The translations under genes were made by a program, and so were the position numbers. 24,230 nt of DNA from JBBDXA01 sp040902585 (GTDB taxonomy: Bacteria > Planctomycetota > Phycisphaerae > Phycisphaerales > Phycisphaeraceae). Positions 8,286-15,176 of the stretch are shown in pieces (position 1 is the first letter of the stretch; each line of letters starts with the position of its first letter). The stretch covers positions 1 to 24,230 of the forward strand of contig JBBDXA010000147.1 in NCBI GenBank assembly GCA_040902585.1, given 5' to 3'. The notes under the pieces are model-generated. The model did no database searches and had not been told where the DNA came from. It saw nothing but the letters and a program-made list of their open reading frames with translations.

Positions 8286-9119
8286 ATGCTTCGATTCTTC
8301 GGATTCAGCAGAAAGCCCAAGTTGCCCTCAGTGTCCCCGGCACCCAAGGCAGAGCCTCCGCCTCCGCCGGCCAGGACACTTCGGTCAGTACCTTCACCTC
8401 CAGGGATTCACGACTTCGCGGTGAAGACTCGAATCGCGAAGGCAGTGGGCAAGGACGGCCGCTATGCCTGTGGCTCAGTGCGGGCCCTTCCTTCGGTGCA
8501 CAAGGGTGAGGTGATCCTGCAGGCTACTGACGGTCACCAGGCTGCATGCGTCATGACGCAAGGCCAGATGAACTCGGCAAGGCTGGTGCCCACCGCGGTG
8601 CTCCCTTCTCGCCAGGTGGCAAAGCCGGTGGGAATTCGACTGAGTGATGGCCGATGGGAGGCGACGGATGGCAAGGTGGCTGGCGACAACCCGCCTGACA
8701 TCGGATTCCCCACGCTGATCGATGTCTTGCCGCAAGTGGGCAAGCATCCTTTCTTTGAAACAAAGGCCCAGGCCGATCAGAGGAAAGTGCACGACCCGGC
8801 ACCCGCCATGGTGGTCATGCTCGGGATCGATCTGGACCTGCTTCGCAAGTCGGCCGATGCCCTCGGCACTTCAAAGCTGACGCTATTCGTGCCGGTGCCG
8901 GTCAAAGACCCGAACCAGAAGCCGAGCGAGGTTCACGTCAACAAGCCCGTAGCGGTGTGTCCGGCCTCTCGCTCTGATACCAACGGAGTGGCGGTGGTGA
9001 TGCCATTGACGCCGGAGCACGGCACCAGCTACTACTCGAAAGTGCGTGAGACGGTGGTGGCTGCTGAAAAGCGGGCTGCGAAGCAAACAAAGCCGGTGAT
9101 TCGCAGGGCGGGCTTGTAA
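8286..9119 (+). CDS. Sliding-clamp-like protein (DnaN superfamily, short form)
   Basis: 277 residues. ATG at 8286 is chosen over 8205 because AAGGAG (8274-8279) lies 6 bases upstream and the earlier start would run into the divergent gene. After a Pro-rich N-terminus (about residues 15-40) the sequence follows the order seen in bacterial beta clamps. There is GEVILQATDGHQAACV (compare the clamp ATDGHRLA signature) and then RLVPTAVLPSR. A segment resembling the clamp FPDY loop follows (DIGFPTLIDVLP), then a helix DLDLLRKSADALG and a final GVAVVMPLTPE (compare the clamp end YLVMPM). Usual clamps have three domains in about 370 residues; this one has room for only two. The likely role is DNA-bound scaffold or processivity factor for partner enzymes, but divergence leaves this uncertain. 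Confidence 0.7.
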   Translation: MLRFFGFSRKPKLPSVSPAPKAEPPPPPARTLRSVPSPPGIHDFAVKTRIAKAVGKDGRYACGSVRALPSVHKGEVILQATDGHQAACVMTQGQMNSARLVPTAVLPSRQVAKPVGIRLSDGRWEATDGKVAGDNPPDIGFPTLIDVLPQVGKHPFFETKAQADQRKVHDPAPAMVVMLGIDLDLLRKSADALGTSKLTLFVPVPVKDPNQKPSEVHVNKPVAVCPASRSDTNGVAVVMPLTPEHGTSYYSKVRETVVAAEKRAAKQTKPVIRRAGL

Positions 9120-9149
9120 ACTATCCGGTAGCCCGTCACGGAGATCGTC

Positions 9150-10244
9150 ATGACACGCACCACTCGCCTTATCGCAGCATGCCTGGTTCTTATCTTCGCT
9201 TCCTCAGGACTTGCCCAGCAGCAAACACGACGATTCCTCTATGCCAGTTCCCCCGATGGTGCCCAGGCCGATGGTCGATCGGGCACGGGCATCCTCGTGT
9301 TCGACATCGACAACGGCCACAAGTTCGTTCGCCGGATCGATGTGCCCAGCTTCAAGGACGGCATCCGCGGGTTCACCGGCAATGCCAGGAACCATTGCGT
9401 CTACTTCTCGACCACGAACCGTCGCCTCGGCTGCATCGATGTGGAGACCGACAAGGTAATCTGGGAGAAACAGTTTGATGGTGGCTGTGACCGGTCTTCG
9501 ATTACGCCGGATGGCACCAAGATCTATGTGCCCACCGGGTGGTGGTATTCAGGCAAAGATGGCGGCTTCCTGGTGGTCGATGCCAAGACCGGCGAACTCA
9601 TCAAGAAGCTGCCCGTGGGACCACAGGCTCACAACAGCATTGCCAGTCTGGACGGCAAATATGTCTACCTGGGCACCCGCACCACGCTGACCGTCTTTGA
9701 CACTTCCGACGACAGCGTGGTCCGGCAGATCAGCCCGGTTGGAGAGAGTGGTGTCTTTCCGTTCACCGTGACCAGCAACAACGAGAACGCGTACGTGTGC
9801 CTGGGCAAGACCGTCGGTGTGGATGTCGTGGACCTGAAGACCGGTAAGGTGCTGCACCGCGTGACCGCCGGGGATAGTCCCATCAAGCATCGCACGCACG
9901 GAGCGGGGCTCACACCAGACGAGTCTGAACTGTGGATCAGCGACCAGGACGGCAAGAAGCTGTTCATCTTCGACGCCACGAAGATGCCGCCGGTACCAAA
10001 GGGGCACATCGATCTTTCCCAGGGCGGACACGGATGGGTCTGTTTCAGCCTGGACGGTCAGTACGCGTGGTGCCACACGCCTGATGTCTTTGATGCGAAG
10101 ACCAAGCAGCTTGTCACCACCTTGAAAGACGAGAAAGGCAAGCCGTTCAGCAGCTCGAAGTTCATCGAGATTCACATGGTGGACGGCAAGGTCACCCGTA
10201 TGGGCAACGAGTTCGGGCTCGGTCGAAAAGCCCGTACTGATTGA
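9150..10244 (+). CDS. Secreted YncE-like beta-propeller protein
   Basis: 364 residues with a Sec signal peptide (LIAACLVLIFASSGLAQ, cleavage near residue 22). Repeated blades contain patterns such as GILVFDIDNGHKFV, CIDVETDKVIWE, FLVVDAKTGELIKKL, LTVFDTSDDSVV, VDVVDLKTGKVLHRV and LFIFDATKMPPV. This is the 'D..T.kv...i' periodicity of YVTN/YncE-type seven-bladed propellers. GGAG lies 6-7 bases before the ATG. No catalytic residues are evident; such proteins are exported to the periplasm and may bind redox partners or polymers. It converges on a cytochrome c lipoprotein gene 14 bases further on. Confidence 0.88.
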   Translation: MTRTTRLIAACLVLIFASSGLAQQQTRRFLYASSPDGAQADGRSGTGILVFDIDNGHKFVRRIDVPSFKDGIRGFTGNARNHCVYFSTTNRRLGCIDVETDKVIWEKQFDGGCDRSSITPDGTKIYVPTGWWYSGKDGGFLVVDAKTGELIKKLPVGPQAHNSIASLDGKYVYLGTRTTLTVFDTSDDSVVRQISPVGESGVFPFTVTSNNENAYVCLGKTVGVDVVDLKTGKVLHRVTAGDSPIKHRTHGAGLTPDESELWISDQDGKKLFIFDATKMPPVPKGHIDLSQGGHGWVCFSLDGQYAWCHTPDVFDAKTKQLVTTLKDEKGKPFSSSKFIEIHMVDGKVTRMGNEFGLGRKARTD

Positions 10245-10258
10245 AGCAGCCCTGAGGG

Positions 10259-10720
10259 CTATGGGATCTCGAGCAGTTCTGGAACCGTCCAGTAATCGAA
10301 GCGATCCTTGGTGGCTTGGCGAACACGAGCCACGTGCTCTGGCAAAATGGGCACGTCCGCCTTGCCGAAGCGTGATCGAACTTCTGTAAGGACTTCAGCC
10401 ACTTCTTCATCACCCAGAACGGGCCCGAATCCCAGCATCTCGACTTCGAATTTGGTTCCGTTCACCTCGATCGGTCCACGCAGACCATTCAGCACGATGC
10501 GAATGATTCGATCCTCCGAACCGCTGACCCAGGGTGAACCTGCCAACGGAGGAATACGACCCGGCATTCCCGATCCATCCGGCTGATGGCAAGCCGCACA
10601 GTAGTTCTGGAAAAGAACCACCCCGCGCGGCGGGCTCGGTGGTGGAGTGCTCACTTGCTGCTTCTGGTTGCAACCGCCGATCAGGAATCCGAGCATCAAC
10701 AGCAGTAGATCACTTCGCAT
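10259..10720 (-). CDS. Lipoprotein c-type cytochrome
   Basis: 153 residues. A lipobox (LIGGC, Cys17) follows a hydrophobic stretch, then a Pro-rich linker (PPPSPPRG), then the haem c motif CAACH at residues 41-45. A Met in VEMLGFGPVL is a candidate axial ligand. The size and layout fit a membrane-anchored class I monohaem cytochrome that carries electrons in the periplasm. ATG at 10720 is chosen because it places the lipobox correctly; a start at 10753 would add 11 residues ahead of the signal. No Shine-Dalgarno is visible. A TAGAAT hexamer immediately upstream suggests a leaderless or near-leaderless transcript. Confidence 0.85.
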   Translation of the reverse strand: MRSDLLLLMLGFLIGGCNQKQQVSTPPPSPPRGVVLFQNYCAACHQPDGSGMPGRIPPLAGSPWVSGSEDRIIRIVLNGLRGPIEVNGTKFEVEMLGFGPVLGDEEVAEVLTEVRSRFGKADVPILPEHVARVRQATKDRFDYWTVPELLEIP

Positions 10721-10726
10721 CGCGGC

Positions 10727-10737
10727 CCATTCTACGG
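10727..10737 (-). promoter_or_regulatory. Putative -10 element (CCGTAGAATGG) before cytochrome gene
   Basis: Read on the minus strand, CCGTAGAATGG contains the -10-like hexamer TAGAAT. Its downstream edge lies about 8 bases from the chosen ATG at 10720, so transcription would start at or within a few bases of the start codon. The identical 11-mer occurs at 11408-11418 upstream of the next minus-strand gene. No TTGACA-like -35 is seen at 17 bases. Confidence 0.3.
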
Positions 10738-10780
10738 CCAGACAAGCTGCCACCTTCTGCTGGGTGTCGCCGAGAACAGC

Positions 10781-11335
10781 TCATTCTTTTGCTTGGGCCT
10801 TCATGTAGACCGTCGCAGAGTCCTTGAAGGCTCCAAGCTTCAGCTTCTTTGCCAGTTCGGCTGTGCTTGCTTCAACTTCGACGGTGTACTTGTCGTAGGT
10901 ATCGCCACGGAATCCGCCTTTCACTTGACCGACCCGTTTGCTGGATGACGTCTTGATCGAGTCAGCCGGCAGGTTGTGCGTGGCAACGGGCTCCGGAACC
11001 TCCGGGTATAGGCCATCCGAATGCTGGTTGTTGATCCATTTCCCCAGGTCTTCCGGGGTAACACCCTTCGCAAACTGATAGACCTTTCCGTCGGCGGCAA
11101 ACTTCTTGTTTGAGTTGTCGATGTGAATCACGACGACGGCACTCTGGGTTCCCAGGGTGTAGAAGATTCGGGTGCTGGAGAAACCGATCTGGGTCTGGTT
11201 GGCCTCGAACCGCTTAACGCCATCGCCCTTGACATCGAGGATGACCGGGTCCTTGGCTTCTTCTTCTGCAAGGGAGAGAGCAGAGCACGCCAAGAGGAGA
11301 GCCAGTGCCATTGAGGTTCTTCCAACGAGGAACAT
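10781..11335 (-). CDS. Secreted protein of unknown function
   Basis: 184 residues with a signal peptide (MALALLLACSALSLAEE, cleavage near residue 23-25). The mature part is soluble, mixed alpha/beta and Lys-rich. It includes a segment with QIGFSSTRIFYTLGTQ and a C-terminal domain with YTVEVEASTAELAKKLKLG and DSATVYMKAQAKE. The family is not recognised and no catalytic motif is visible. AAAGG lies 7 bases upstream of the ATG, and a candidate -10 element is at 11408-11418. It is on the same strand as the cytochrome gene 60 bases downstream, so co-transcription is possible. Confidence 0.8.
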   Translation of the reverse strand: MFLVGRTSMALALLLACSALSLAEEEAKDPVILDVKGDGVKRFEANQTQIGFSSTRIFYTLGTQSAVVVIHIDNSNKKFAADGKVYQFAKGVTPEDLGKWINNQHSDGLYPEVPEPVATHNLPADSIKTSSSKRVGQVKGGFRGDTYDKYTVEVEASTAELAKKLKLGAFKDSATVYMKAQAKE

Positions 11336-11407
11336 AGATGTGCCTTTCTTCAGGCTTGGAGATTAACGGGCCGGCCAGTTCGGCTTTCAGTTGTTCTATC
11401 GAGTGGA

Positions 11408-11418
11408 CCATTCTACGG
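11408..11418 (-). promoter_or_regulatory. Putative -10 element (CCGTAGAATGG) before secreted unknown gene
   Basis: This is the same 11-mer as at 10727-10737, in the same orientation, about 73 bases upstream of the ATG at 11335. TAGAAT would be the -10. The leader would be about 65 bases and would include the AAAGG ribosome site. No good -35 is visible. Confidence 0.3.
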
Positions 11419-11430
11419 ATGATCTTCGAC

Positions 11431-11781
11431 TCACAGCTTCACACCCAGCTTAGGCAGTAGCTGAAGCTCGAGGTAGTACAGCCCCGCAGTGACCAGGCAG
11501 CCCACAATGAGTCCCGGCCAGAATCCCCAGCCCGCACGGATCAGAAGTGGCAGCACGATGAACAACCCCAGCGATGGCAGCACCAGCCAGAACACACCGG
11601 TGGCGAAGCTGGCTAGCTTCGCGGTGTCGCCGGTGTCCAGGTAAAGCCAGATCATGGCCAGCACCGAGACCAGCGGCAGCGAGGCCACCAGTGACCCCCA
11701 CCATGCTTCCTGCTTGGCCAGTTCGGTGGCAATCACAATCATCGTGGCCGAGATGATGACTTTTAGTGCGTAAAGCAGCAT
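11431..11781 (-). CDS. DUF3147 family membrane protein
   Basis: 116 residues that are almost entirely hydrophobic, with four predicted membrane segments. Recognisable family features are the opening LYALKVIISATMIVIATELA, the motif GSLVASLPLVSVLAMIWLYL with DTGDTAKLASFA after it, and a C-terminal GLIVGCLVTAGLYY. This matches DUF3147 in size and pattern. The function is unknown; it is an inner-membrane protein. It lies between a secreted unknown protein and an SGNH hydrolase on the same strand, with about 50 bases to the latter's stop. Confidence 0.85.
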   Translation of the reverse strand: MLLYALKVIISATMIVIATELAKQEAWWGSLVASLPLVSVLAMIWLYLDTGDTAKLASFATGVFWLVLPSLGLFIVLPLLIRAGWGFWPGLIVGCLVTAGLYYLELQLLPKLGVKL

Positions 11782-11829
11782 CGCTGTTCCATCCTATATG
11801 CGAGTCTCCGCGTTCAGGGCATCCGCCTG

Positions 11830-12573
11830 CTACTTGCGTGTCTTCAGTGCCGTGGCGATCGCGGCTGCCGCTTCGTTGGCCACGAACTGGTTGCCTTGAC
11901 TGTTCAGATGCACCTTGTCGCCGGTGAGAATTCCCCGGTCCTTGTTCTCCTTGTTGTGCTCCTTTAGATAGTCGATGAATGCCTTGCGAAGGTCGCAGAG
12001 CACCAGCTTGTTCTCGGCGGCAACCTTTCGGCTGATGGCTGCGTACTCCTCGAGCATCTTGTCCATCGAGTTTGAACCGTCAGTCTTCTCGCCAATCACG
12101 CTGGGTGTCGCCAGCACCACCAAGGCCCCGGCATCCTGGCATCGCTTGATCACATCGCCCAGACCAGCCTCGTAGTCTTCCTTCTTCGTGCCTTTGCCGT
12201 TGCCCCAGTGCCATACATCGTTGATGCCGATGTAGATGAACACCACCGTCGGCTTCTTGCTCAGCACATCTTTATCAAGTCGCCGTTGAAGGTCCGGCAC
12301 CTTGTTCCCGCTGATACCTGCCTTGATGAACTGAACCTTCTTGTCGCCTTGGGACTTGGTCACGGCCTGCTCGATCAGCGTGATGTAGCCGGTCTTTCCC
12401 GCACCCGCCTGGGTGATCGAGTCCCCCAGGAAGGCGATTCGGTCGTCCGCCTTCAGGGGCGAATCCTTGCCCGTCAGAGCGTCGATGCCCGCCGGGACAT
12501 CTTCCGCAAAGGCGGCCGAAGGCATGAGGGCGGCAGTCAAGACAAGGACAAACGTAATGCGAGCGTTGAACAT
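11830..12573 (-). CDS. Secreted SGNH/GDSL hydrolase
   Basis: 247 residues with a signal peptide (to about residue 23, AFA|E). The SGNH blocks are clear: block I FLGDSITQAG with catalytic Ser52, block II Gly in IKAGISGNK (G86 or G89), block III YIGINDVWH (G116 and N118), and block V GDKVHLNSQG with D219 and H222. It is therefore an esterase or carbohydrate acetylesterase type of enzyme acting outside the cytoplasm, as is common in planctomycetes that use polysaccharides. ATG at 12573 is chosen because CTGGAG lies about 6 bases upstream; an in-frame start at 12603 would put charged residues ahead of the signal peptide. The substrate cannot be read from sequence. Confidence 0.92.
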   Translation of the reverse strand: MFNARITFVLVLTAALMPSAAFAEDVPAGIDALTGKDSPLKADDRIAFLGDSITQAGAGKTGYITLIEQAVTKSQGDKKVQFIKAGISGNKVPDLQRRLDKDVLSKKPTVVFIYIGINDVWHWGNGKGTKKEDYEAGLGDVIKRCQDAGALVVLATPSVIGEKTDGSNSMDKMLEEYAAISRKVAAENKLVLCDLRKAFIDYLKEHNKENKDRGILTGDKVHLNSQGNQFVANEAAAAIATALKTRK

Positions 12574-12723
12574 GAGTTTCTCCAGAGGGTAAGGCGATGC
12601 CATGGGTTGTCTCGTGAGCCCATCAGGTTAGCGACGAAGCCCCTCAGTCGCTCATGACCAACAGGCGGGCAGACATTGCCGCCCATCCCTCAACGCCATC
12701 GCCACAAGTTCCAGCACCGACCC

Positions 12724-12748
12724 GTCGCTGATCAACGTGATCAGCGAC
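12724..12748. promoter_or_regulatory. Perfect 11-base inverted repeat, possible operator or hairpin
   Basis: Arms GTCGCTGATCA and TGATCAGCGAC are perfectly complementary around a 3-base centre (ACG). The site sits 36 bases upstream of the ATG at 12785. A T-run (CTCTTTTTC) follows about 10 bases after the hairpin, too far for a standard terminator. A dimeric repressor site or an mRNA 5' hairpin is the better reading. A role as weak terminator for something upstream is not excluded. Confidence 0.6.
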
Positions 12749-12784
12749 AGCTATCCCTCTTTTTCACTTTCAAGGATCTCTTCC

Positions 12785-13000
12785 ATGACCAGCTTCATCC
12801 CTATGTCGCAACTGTCCCCTTCGGACCTCGCTCGCCTGGGCAACAACCTGCCGCGGAAAAGGAGCCGCCGCGTCGAGCCGGTGCTGAGCACCGAGCCCAT
12901 CCGCCGCTCCCTGGCAGTGCATGAGCCGGACTTCCTCAATGGCGAGGAAGCCGAACTCTACACCGGCCAGCCGGAGCTCTCTGACTGTGCCGCCGCGTAG
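12785..13000 (+). CDS. Small hypothetical protein
   Basis: 71 residues, not recognised. ATG at 12785 has AAGGA 8 bases upstream. An ATG at 12737 would start inside the inverted repeat at 12724-12748, so it is not preferred. The N-terminal half is basic (NLPRKRSRRVEP) and the C-terminal half is acidic (FLNGEEAELYTGQPE). No membrane segment or Cys motif is present. It lies 70 bases upstream of another small gene on the same strand, so the two may form a unit. Confidence 0.5.
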   Translation: MTSFIPMSQLSPSDLARLGNNLPRKRSRRVEPVLSTEPIRRSLAVHEPDFLNGEEAELYTGQPELSDCAAA

Positions 13001-13070
13001 CCGGGGGGCACGGGGCGGGAGATGAGAACCGTGAGACTTTGAGACTTTCAACCTTTTTCAGGAGATTCGC

Positions 13071-13379
13071 ATGATCGCGTTCATTCAGCCTCTTCTCGCT
13101 TCGCTCATCGGCCTGGGGCTTCTGCTCTATGGCATCATTCACAGCGTCAGCGGCTTCCCGCCGGCACAGGTGTTCGTGACCTTCTGGGATTCGATCCCGC
13201 AGATGTTCAGCCTGCTGGTCTTCCTGCTCTGCGTCGCTGCGGCTGTCACTGGGCTGGTGATGCTGGTCATGGGCATCAAGGGGATGCGACGCCGCATGCT
13301 GGAACTCCGCCACATGTACGGCAGGCGGCAGCACGGCTACGGCTATGACCAGGAGTACGGGGACCCGCGCTACCAGTGA
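13071..13379 (+). CDS. Small two-span membrane protein
   Basis: 102 residues with two hydrophobic helices: roughly residues 5-27 (LLASLIGLGLLLYGIIHSV) and 43-66 (FSLLVFLLCVAAAVTGLVML). A basic cytoplasmic tail follows (MRRRMLELRHMYGRRQHGYG) that is rich in Tyr and Gly. CAGGAG lies 6 bases before the ATG, an excellent ribosome site. The family is not recognised. It directly precedes the three-module inverted-repeat array, whose first arm begins within a few bases of its stop codon. Confidence 0.8.
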   Translation: MIAFIQPLLASLIGLGLLLYGIIHSVSGFPPAQVFVTFWDSIPQMFSLLVFLLCVAAAVTGLVMLVMGIKGMRRRMLELRHMYGRRQHGYGYDQEYGDPRYQ

Positions 13380-13383
13380 GCCG

Positions 13384-13629
13384 TCAGGCAGCAGTCTGAC
13401 AGGCGTGGTGACAGCCGTCTGACTGCGAATTCGCCCGTCTTGCAGGTCTTACAGGGTTTCTGGGTTTCCAACTCTTCTGCACACCGGAGAGTCCCGGGGG
13501 CCCGCACACTCTCTCTTCTTATTCTTCTATTTTTTCTATTCAATAGAGAGAAAGGGTGTAAGACGGGTAAGACGGTGTCAGACGGAGCATTTTTTCGGTA
13601 CCACGGCGGCCTGACGGTGTCAGACGGGT
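13384..13629. repeat. Inverted-repeat module A (TGTAAGACGG / GTCAGACGG words)
   Basis: The left arm (about 13384-13455) and right arm (about 13555-13629) are imperfect reverse complements. Both are made of the words GTCTTACA / TGTAAGAC and GTCTGAC / GTCAGACGG at roughly 10-12 base spacing. Between them lie a spacer and a pyrimidine tract (about 13507-13540, TCTCTTCTTATTCTTCTA...). Open frames crossing it are low-complexity (...VSDG..., ...KTGKT...) and are not believed to be genes. Confidence 0.75.
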
Positions 13630-13672
13630 GGGGTGGCTTGGGGACTTCCGGGGCTTTCCCCAGTCGGGCAGA

Positions 13673-13920
13673 AATGGGCTCCTGTCCGGCAGCGTTGAGG
13701 CAGCCGTCCGGCAGCGAAATTCGCTCGTTGAGCACGTCGGGCAGGATTTCCGGGTGTATCTCTCTATATTCTTCTCTCTCCTCTGTCTCTATCTCTCCTC
13801 CTCTCTCTCATTTAGAAATAGTTTTAGAGAATGTCTGCCCAACGTGCTCAACGGTGCCCGACGGGGCACTTTTTCTGCCCGACGGCTGCCCGACGGAGGG
13901 TGATTTCTGCCCGACGGGAG
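13673..13920. repeat. Inverted-repeat module B (CTGCCCGACGG words)
   Basis: The innermost arms GTTGAGCACGTCGGGCAG (13727-13744) and CTGCCCAACGTGCTCAAC (13835-13852) pair over 18 bases with one mismatch. Further out, the left arm back to 13673 and the right arm to 13920 continue to match, sharing ATTTCTGCCCGAC and CGACGGCTGCC. The total paired arm is about 80 bases. The centre is a long CT-rich tract (13758-13810) followed by an AT-rich stretch (TTTAGAAATAGTTTTAGAG). The layout is the same as in modules A and C but with its own word. Confidence 0.8.
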
Positions 13921-14156
13921 AGGGCTGGGACCGTGTCCTAGGCGGAGAGCAGCTTTGATCCGATCGATGTGTCACTCAGTCCGTCCGACACTGGAGACGG
14001 AGGCAATAGAAAAAAGCGTTTCCGATAAAAGCTCTTCACCATCATCATGGCCAAAAGGTGGATTCACCACTTGTGCTGCTCCTGGCGGTCTTGATCATCG
14101 CTCTGATGCTGCTGTTGGCGTCAGCGGCGACGTAGAACCGAGGTCTGGGGAAATCG
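13921..14156. other. Spacer between inverted-repeat modules B and C
   Basis: About 236 bases without a supported gene. An isolated CCGTCCGACA at 13981-13990 uses the module C word. One frame encodes a hydrophobic stretch (SPLVLLLAVLIIALMLLLAS) ending at TAG 14133-14135, but the only start is a GTG at 14058 with no ribosome site. This may be a decayed membrane-protein fragment. No hairpin terminator is seen. Confidence 0.4.
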
Positions 14157-14398
14157 CCACGTCCGACGGCGTCCGGCACCTGTCCGACAACCAAAATCGG
14201 CGTCCGCTGCGTCCGACAGCGTTTCCGACATTCTCTTCTTCTCTCTACGCCTATCCCTGGTCGGTACCTTCCCCACTACCACTTCACTCCAAACAATACT
14301 TTTTGAATAAATGCTGTAGGACGGAGCGAACGGCGTTTTTTGCGTTCGGACGGAGGCCGGACGGGTGCCGGACAGAGGGTGATTTCTGCCGGACGGGG
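14157..14398. repeat. Inverted-repeat module C (TGCCGGACGG / GTCCGACA words)
   Basis: The left arm (about 14157-14230) contains GTCCGAC three times plus the related GTCCGGC, GTCCGCT and TTCCGACA. The right arm (about 14314-14398) contains TGTAGGACGG, CGGACGG, CCGGACGG and GCCGGAC in inverse orientation. The centre starts with ACATTCTCTTCTTCTCTC, matching the pyrimidine tracts of A and B. The right arm shares GAGGGTGATTTCTGCC plus (C/G)GACGGG with module B, showing common descent. Confidence 0.75.
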
Positions 14399-14425
14399 GT
14401 GCAGCGTTTTTAGTGACTCATCCAA

Positions 14426-15082
14426 TCACTTGAAATCCAGCAGCATGCCAATCGTGTTGCTGATCGGCTGCCCCTCGGGATGATCTTTCGAAGGTGGCTT
14501 GCACAGGCGAAAGAACGCCGCAATGGTTTTGGGGCAAGATCCACCTCGCTTGGAGACCGCGTCGCTGATCGGAGCGTATTCGAACGGCACCTCTCCCTTG
14601 GGAACAAACGCAACCGGAGGATGAAAGAACTGCACCACGCTTGCACACCCAGTCAGCGTGTAGCTGAGTCGCAGAGCACAGGGACCTAATCCCATTGAGG
14701 CACGGTCAATGTGGCATCGTCCGGTGATCGGTTCATCAACCGCTGTTGTTCCGGGGCGATCGACCTCGATGTTTGACAAAGTCACCGGCATATCGCCAGG
14801 TTCGCTCAGATCGTGCGGTGTGTGTTCGTAGACCCCAATGAGCTTGGTGTCGACAACACCGAGATTCGCAGCCTGTCTCGTGTTCAGCTCGAATGCAAAC
14901 ATCTCGCGTATGAAACAGCAAACAAGAAAGGGAGACCCAGATGCAGTGAGGCGAGATCCGACCTTGATCGCACAGGGAAACCCCTTCGCAATCGTTTGCT
15001 CAAGAGCTGCGTCGAAGTTCCTTTGAACCCTCGGCGACGGGCAATGCCGGCGGCCCCATGCTTTGGCCATCGTCAGTGACAT
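14426..15082 (-). CDS. Hypothetical protein, unknown family
   Basis: 218 residues, not recognised. It has no signal peptide or membrane segment strong enough to call. The middle reads like a beta-rich domain (GDMPVTLSNIEVDRPGTTAV, FFHPPVAFVPKGEVPFEY) with scattered Cys. It starts at ATG 15082 (an internal ATG lies at 15070), with no clear ribosome site at either. It is divergent from the AAA+ ATPase gene, with a 94-base shared upstream region, and its 3' end abuts repeat module C. An overlapping plus-strand frame at 14813-15079 is shorter and less protein-like, so the minus frame is preferred. Confidence 0.6.
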   Translation of the reverse strand: MSLTMAKAWGRRHCPSPRVQRNFDAALEQTIAKGFPCAIKVGSRLTASGSPFLVCCFIREMFAFELNTRQAANLGVVDTKLIGVYEHTPHDLSEPGDMPVTLSNIEVDRPGTTAVDEPITGRCHIDRASMGLGPCALRLSYTLTGCASVVQFFHPPVAFVPKGEVPFEYAPISDAVSKRGGSCPKTIAAFFRLCKPPSKDHPEGQPISNTIGMLLDFK

Positions 15083-15176
15083 TCACAAACAAGATACCGA
15101 GTCAGTGTTCGGTGGCACAGCAGCGTGTCGAACCGAGAGCGGCGGATCACATCACGACCTTTACTAGGAGCAACCC

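Noticed and set aside
9549..10175. 208-residue minus-strand frame inside the YncE-like gene
   Set aside because: The plus frame has a signal peptide and blade periodicity; the minus frame is a codon-bias shadow.
10245..10262. AGCCC/GGGCT hairpin between convergent genes as a terminator
   Set aside because: Only five pairs and no T-run on either strand; too weak to call.
13440..13958. Open frame of 172 residues across repeat modules A and B
   Set aside because: It is low-complexity, follows the ...GACGG words (VSDG, LPDG, CPTG), has no ribosome site, and its content is explained by the inverted-repeat arms.
14058..14135. Hydrophobic micro-frame (single membrane helix) in the spacer between modules B and C
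   Set aside because: Only a GTG start with no Shine-Dalgarno, 25 codons, and no evidence of translation. It may be a remnant, so it is noted only in the spacer entry.
13384..14398. CRISPR array interpretation of the repeated words
   Set aside because: Words are about 10 bases with irregular spacing and inverted arms, not 25-40 base direct repeats with unique spacers.
13955..14413. Open frame of 152 residues across the B-C spacer and module C
   Set aside because: No ribosome site, composition set by repeat words and the CT-rich tract, and nothing protein-like in the middle.
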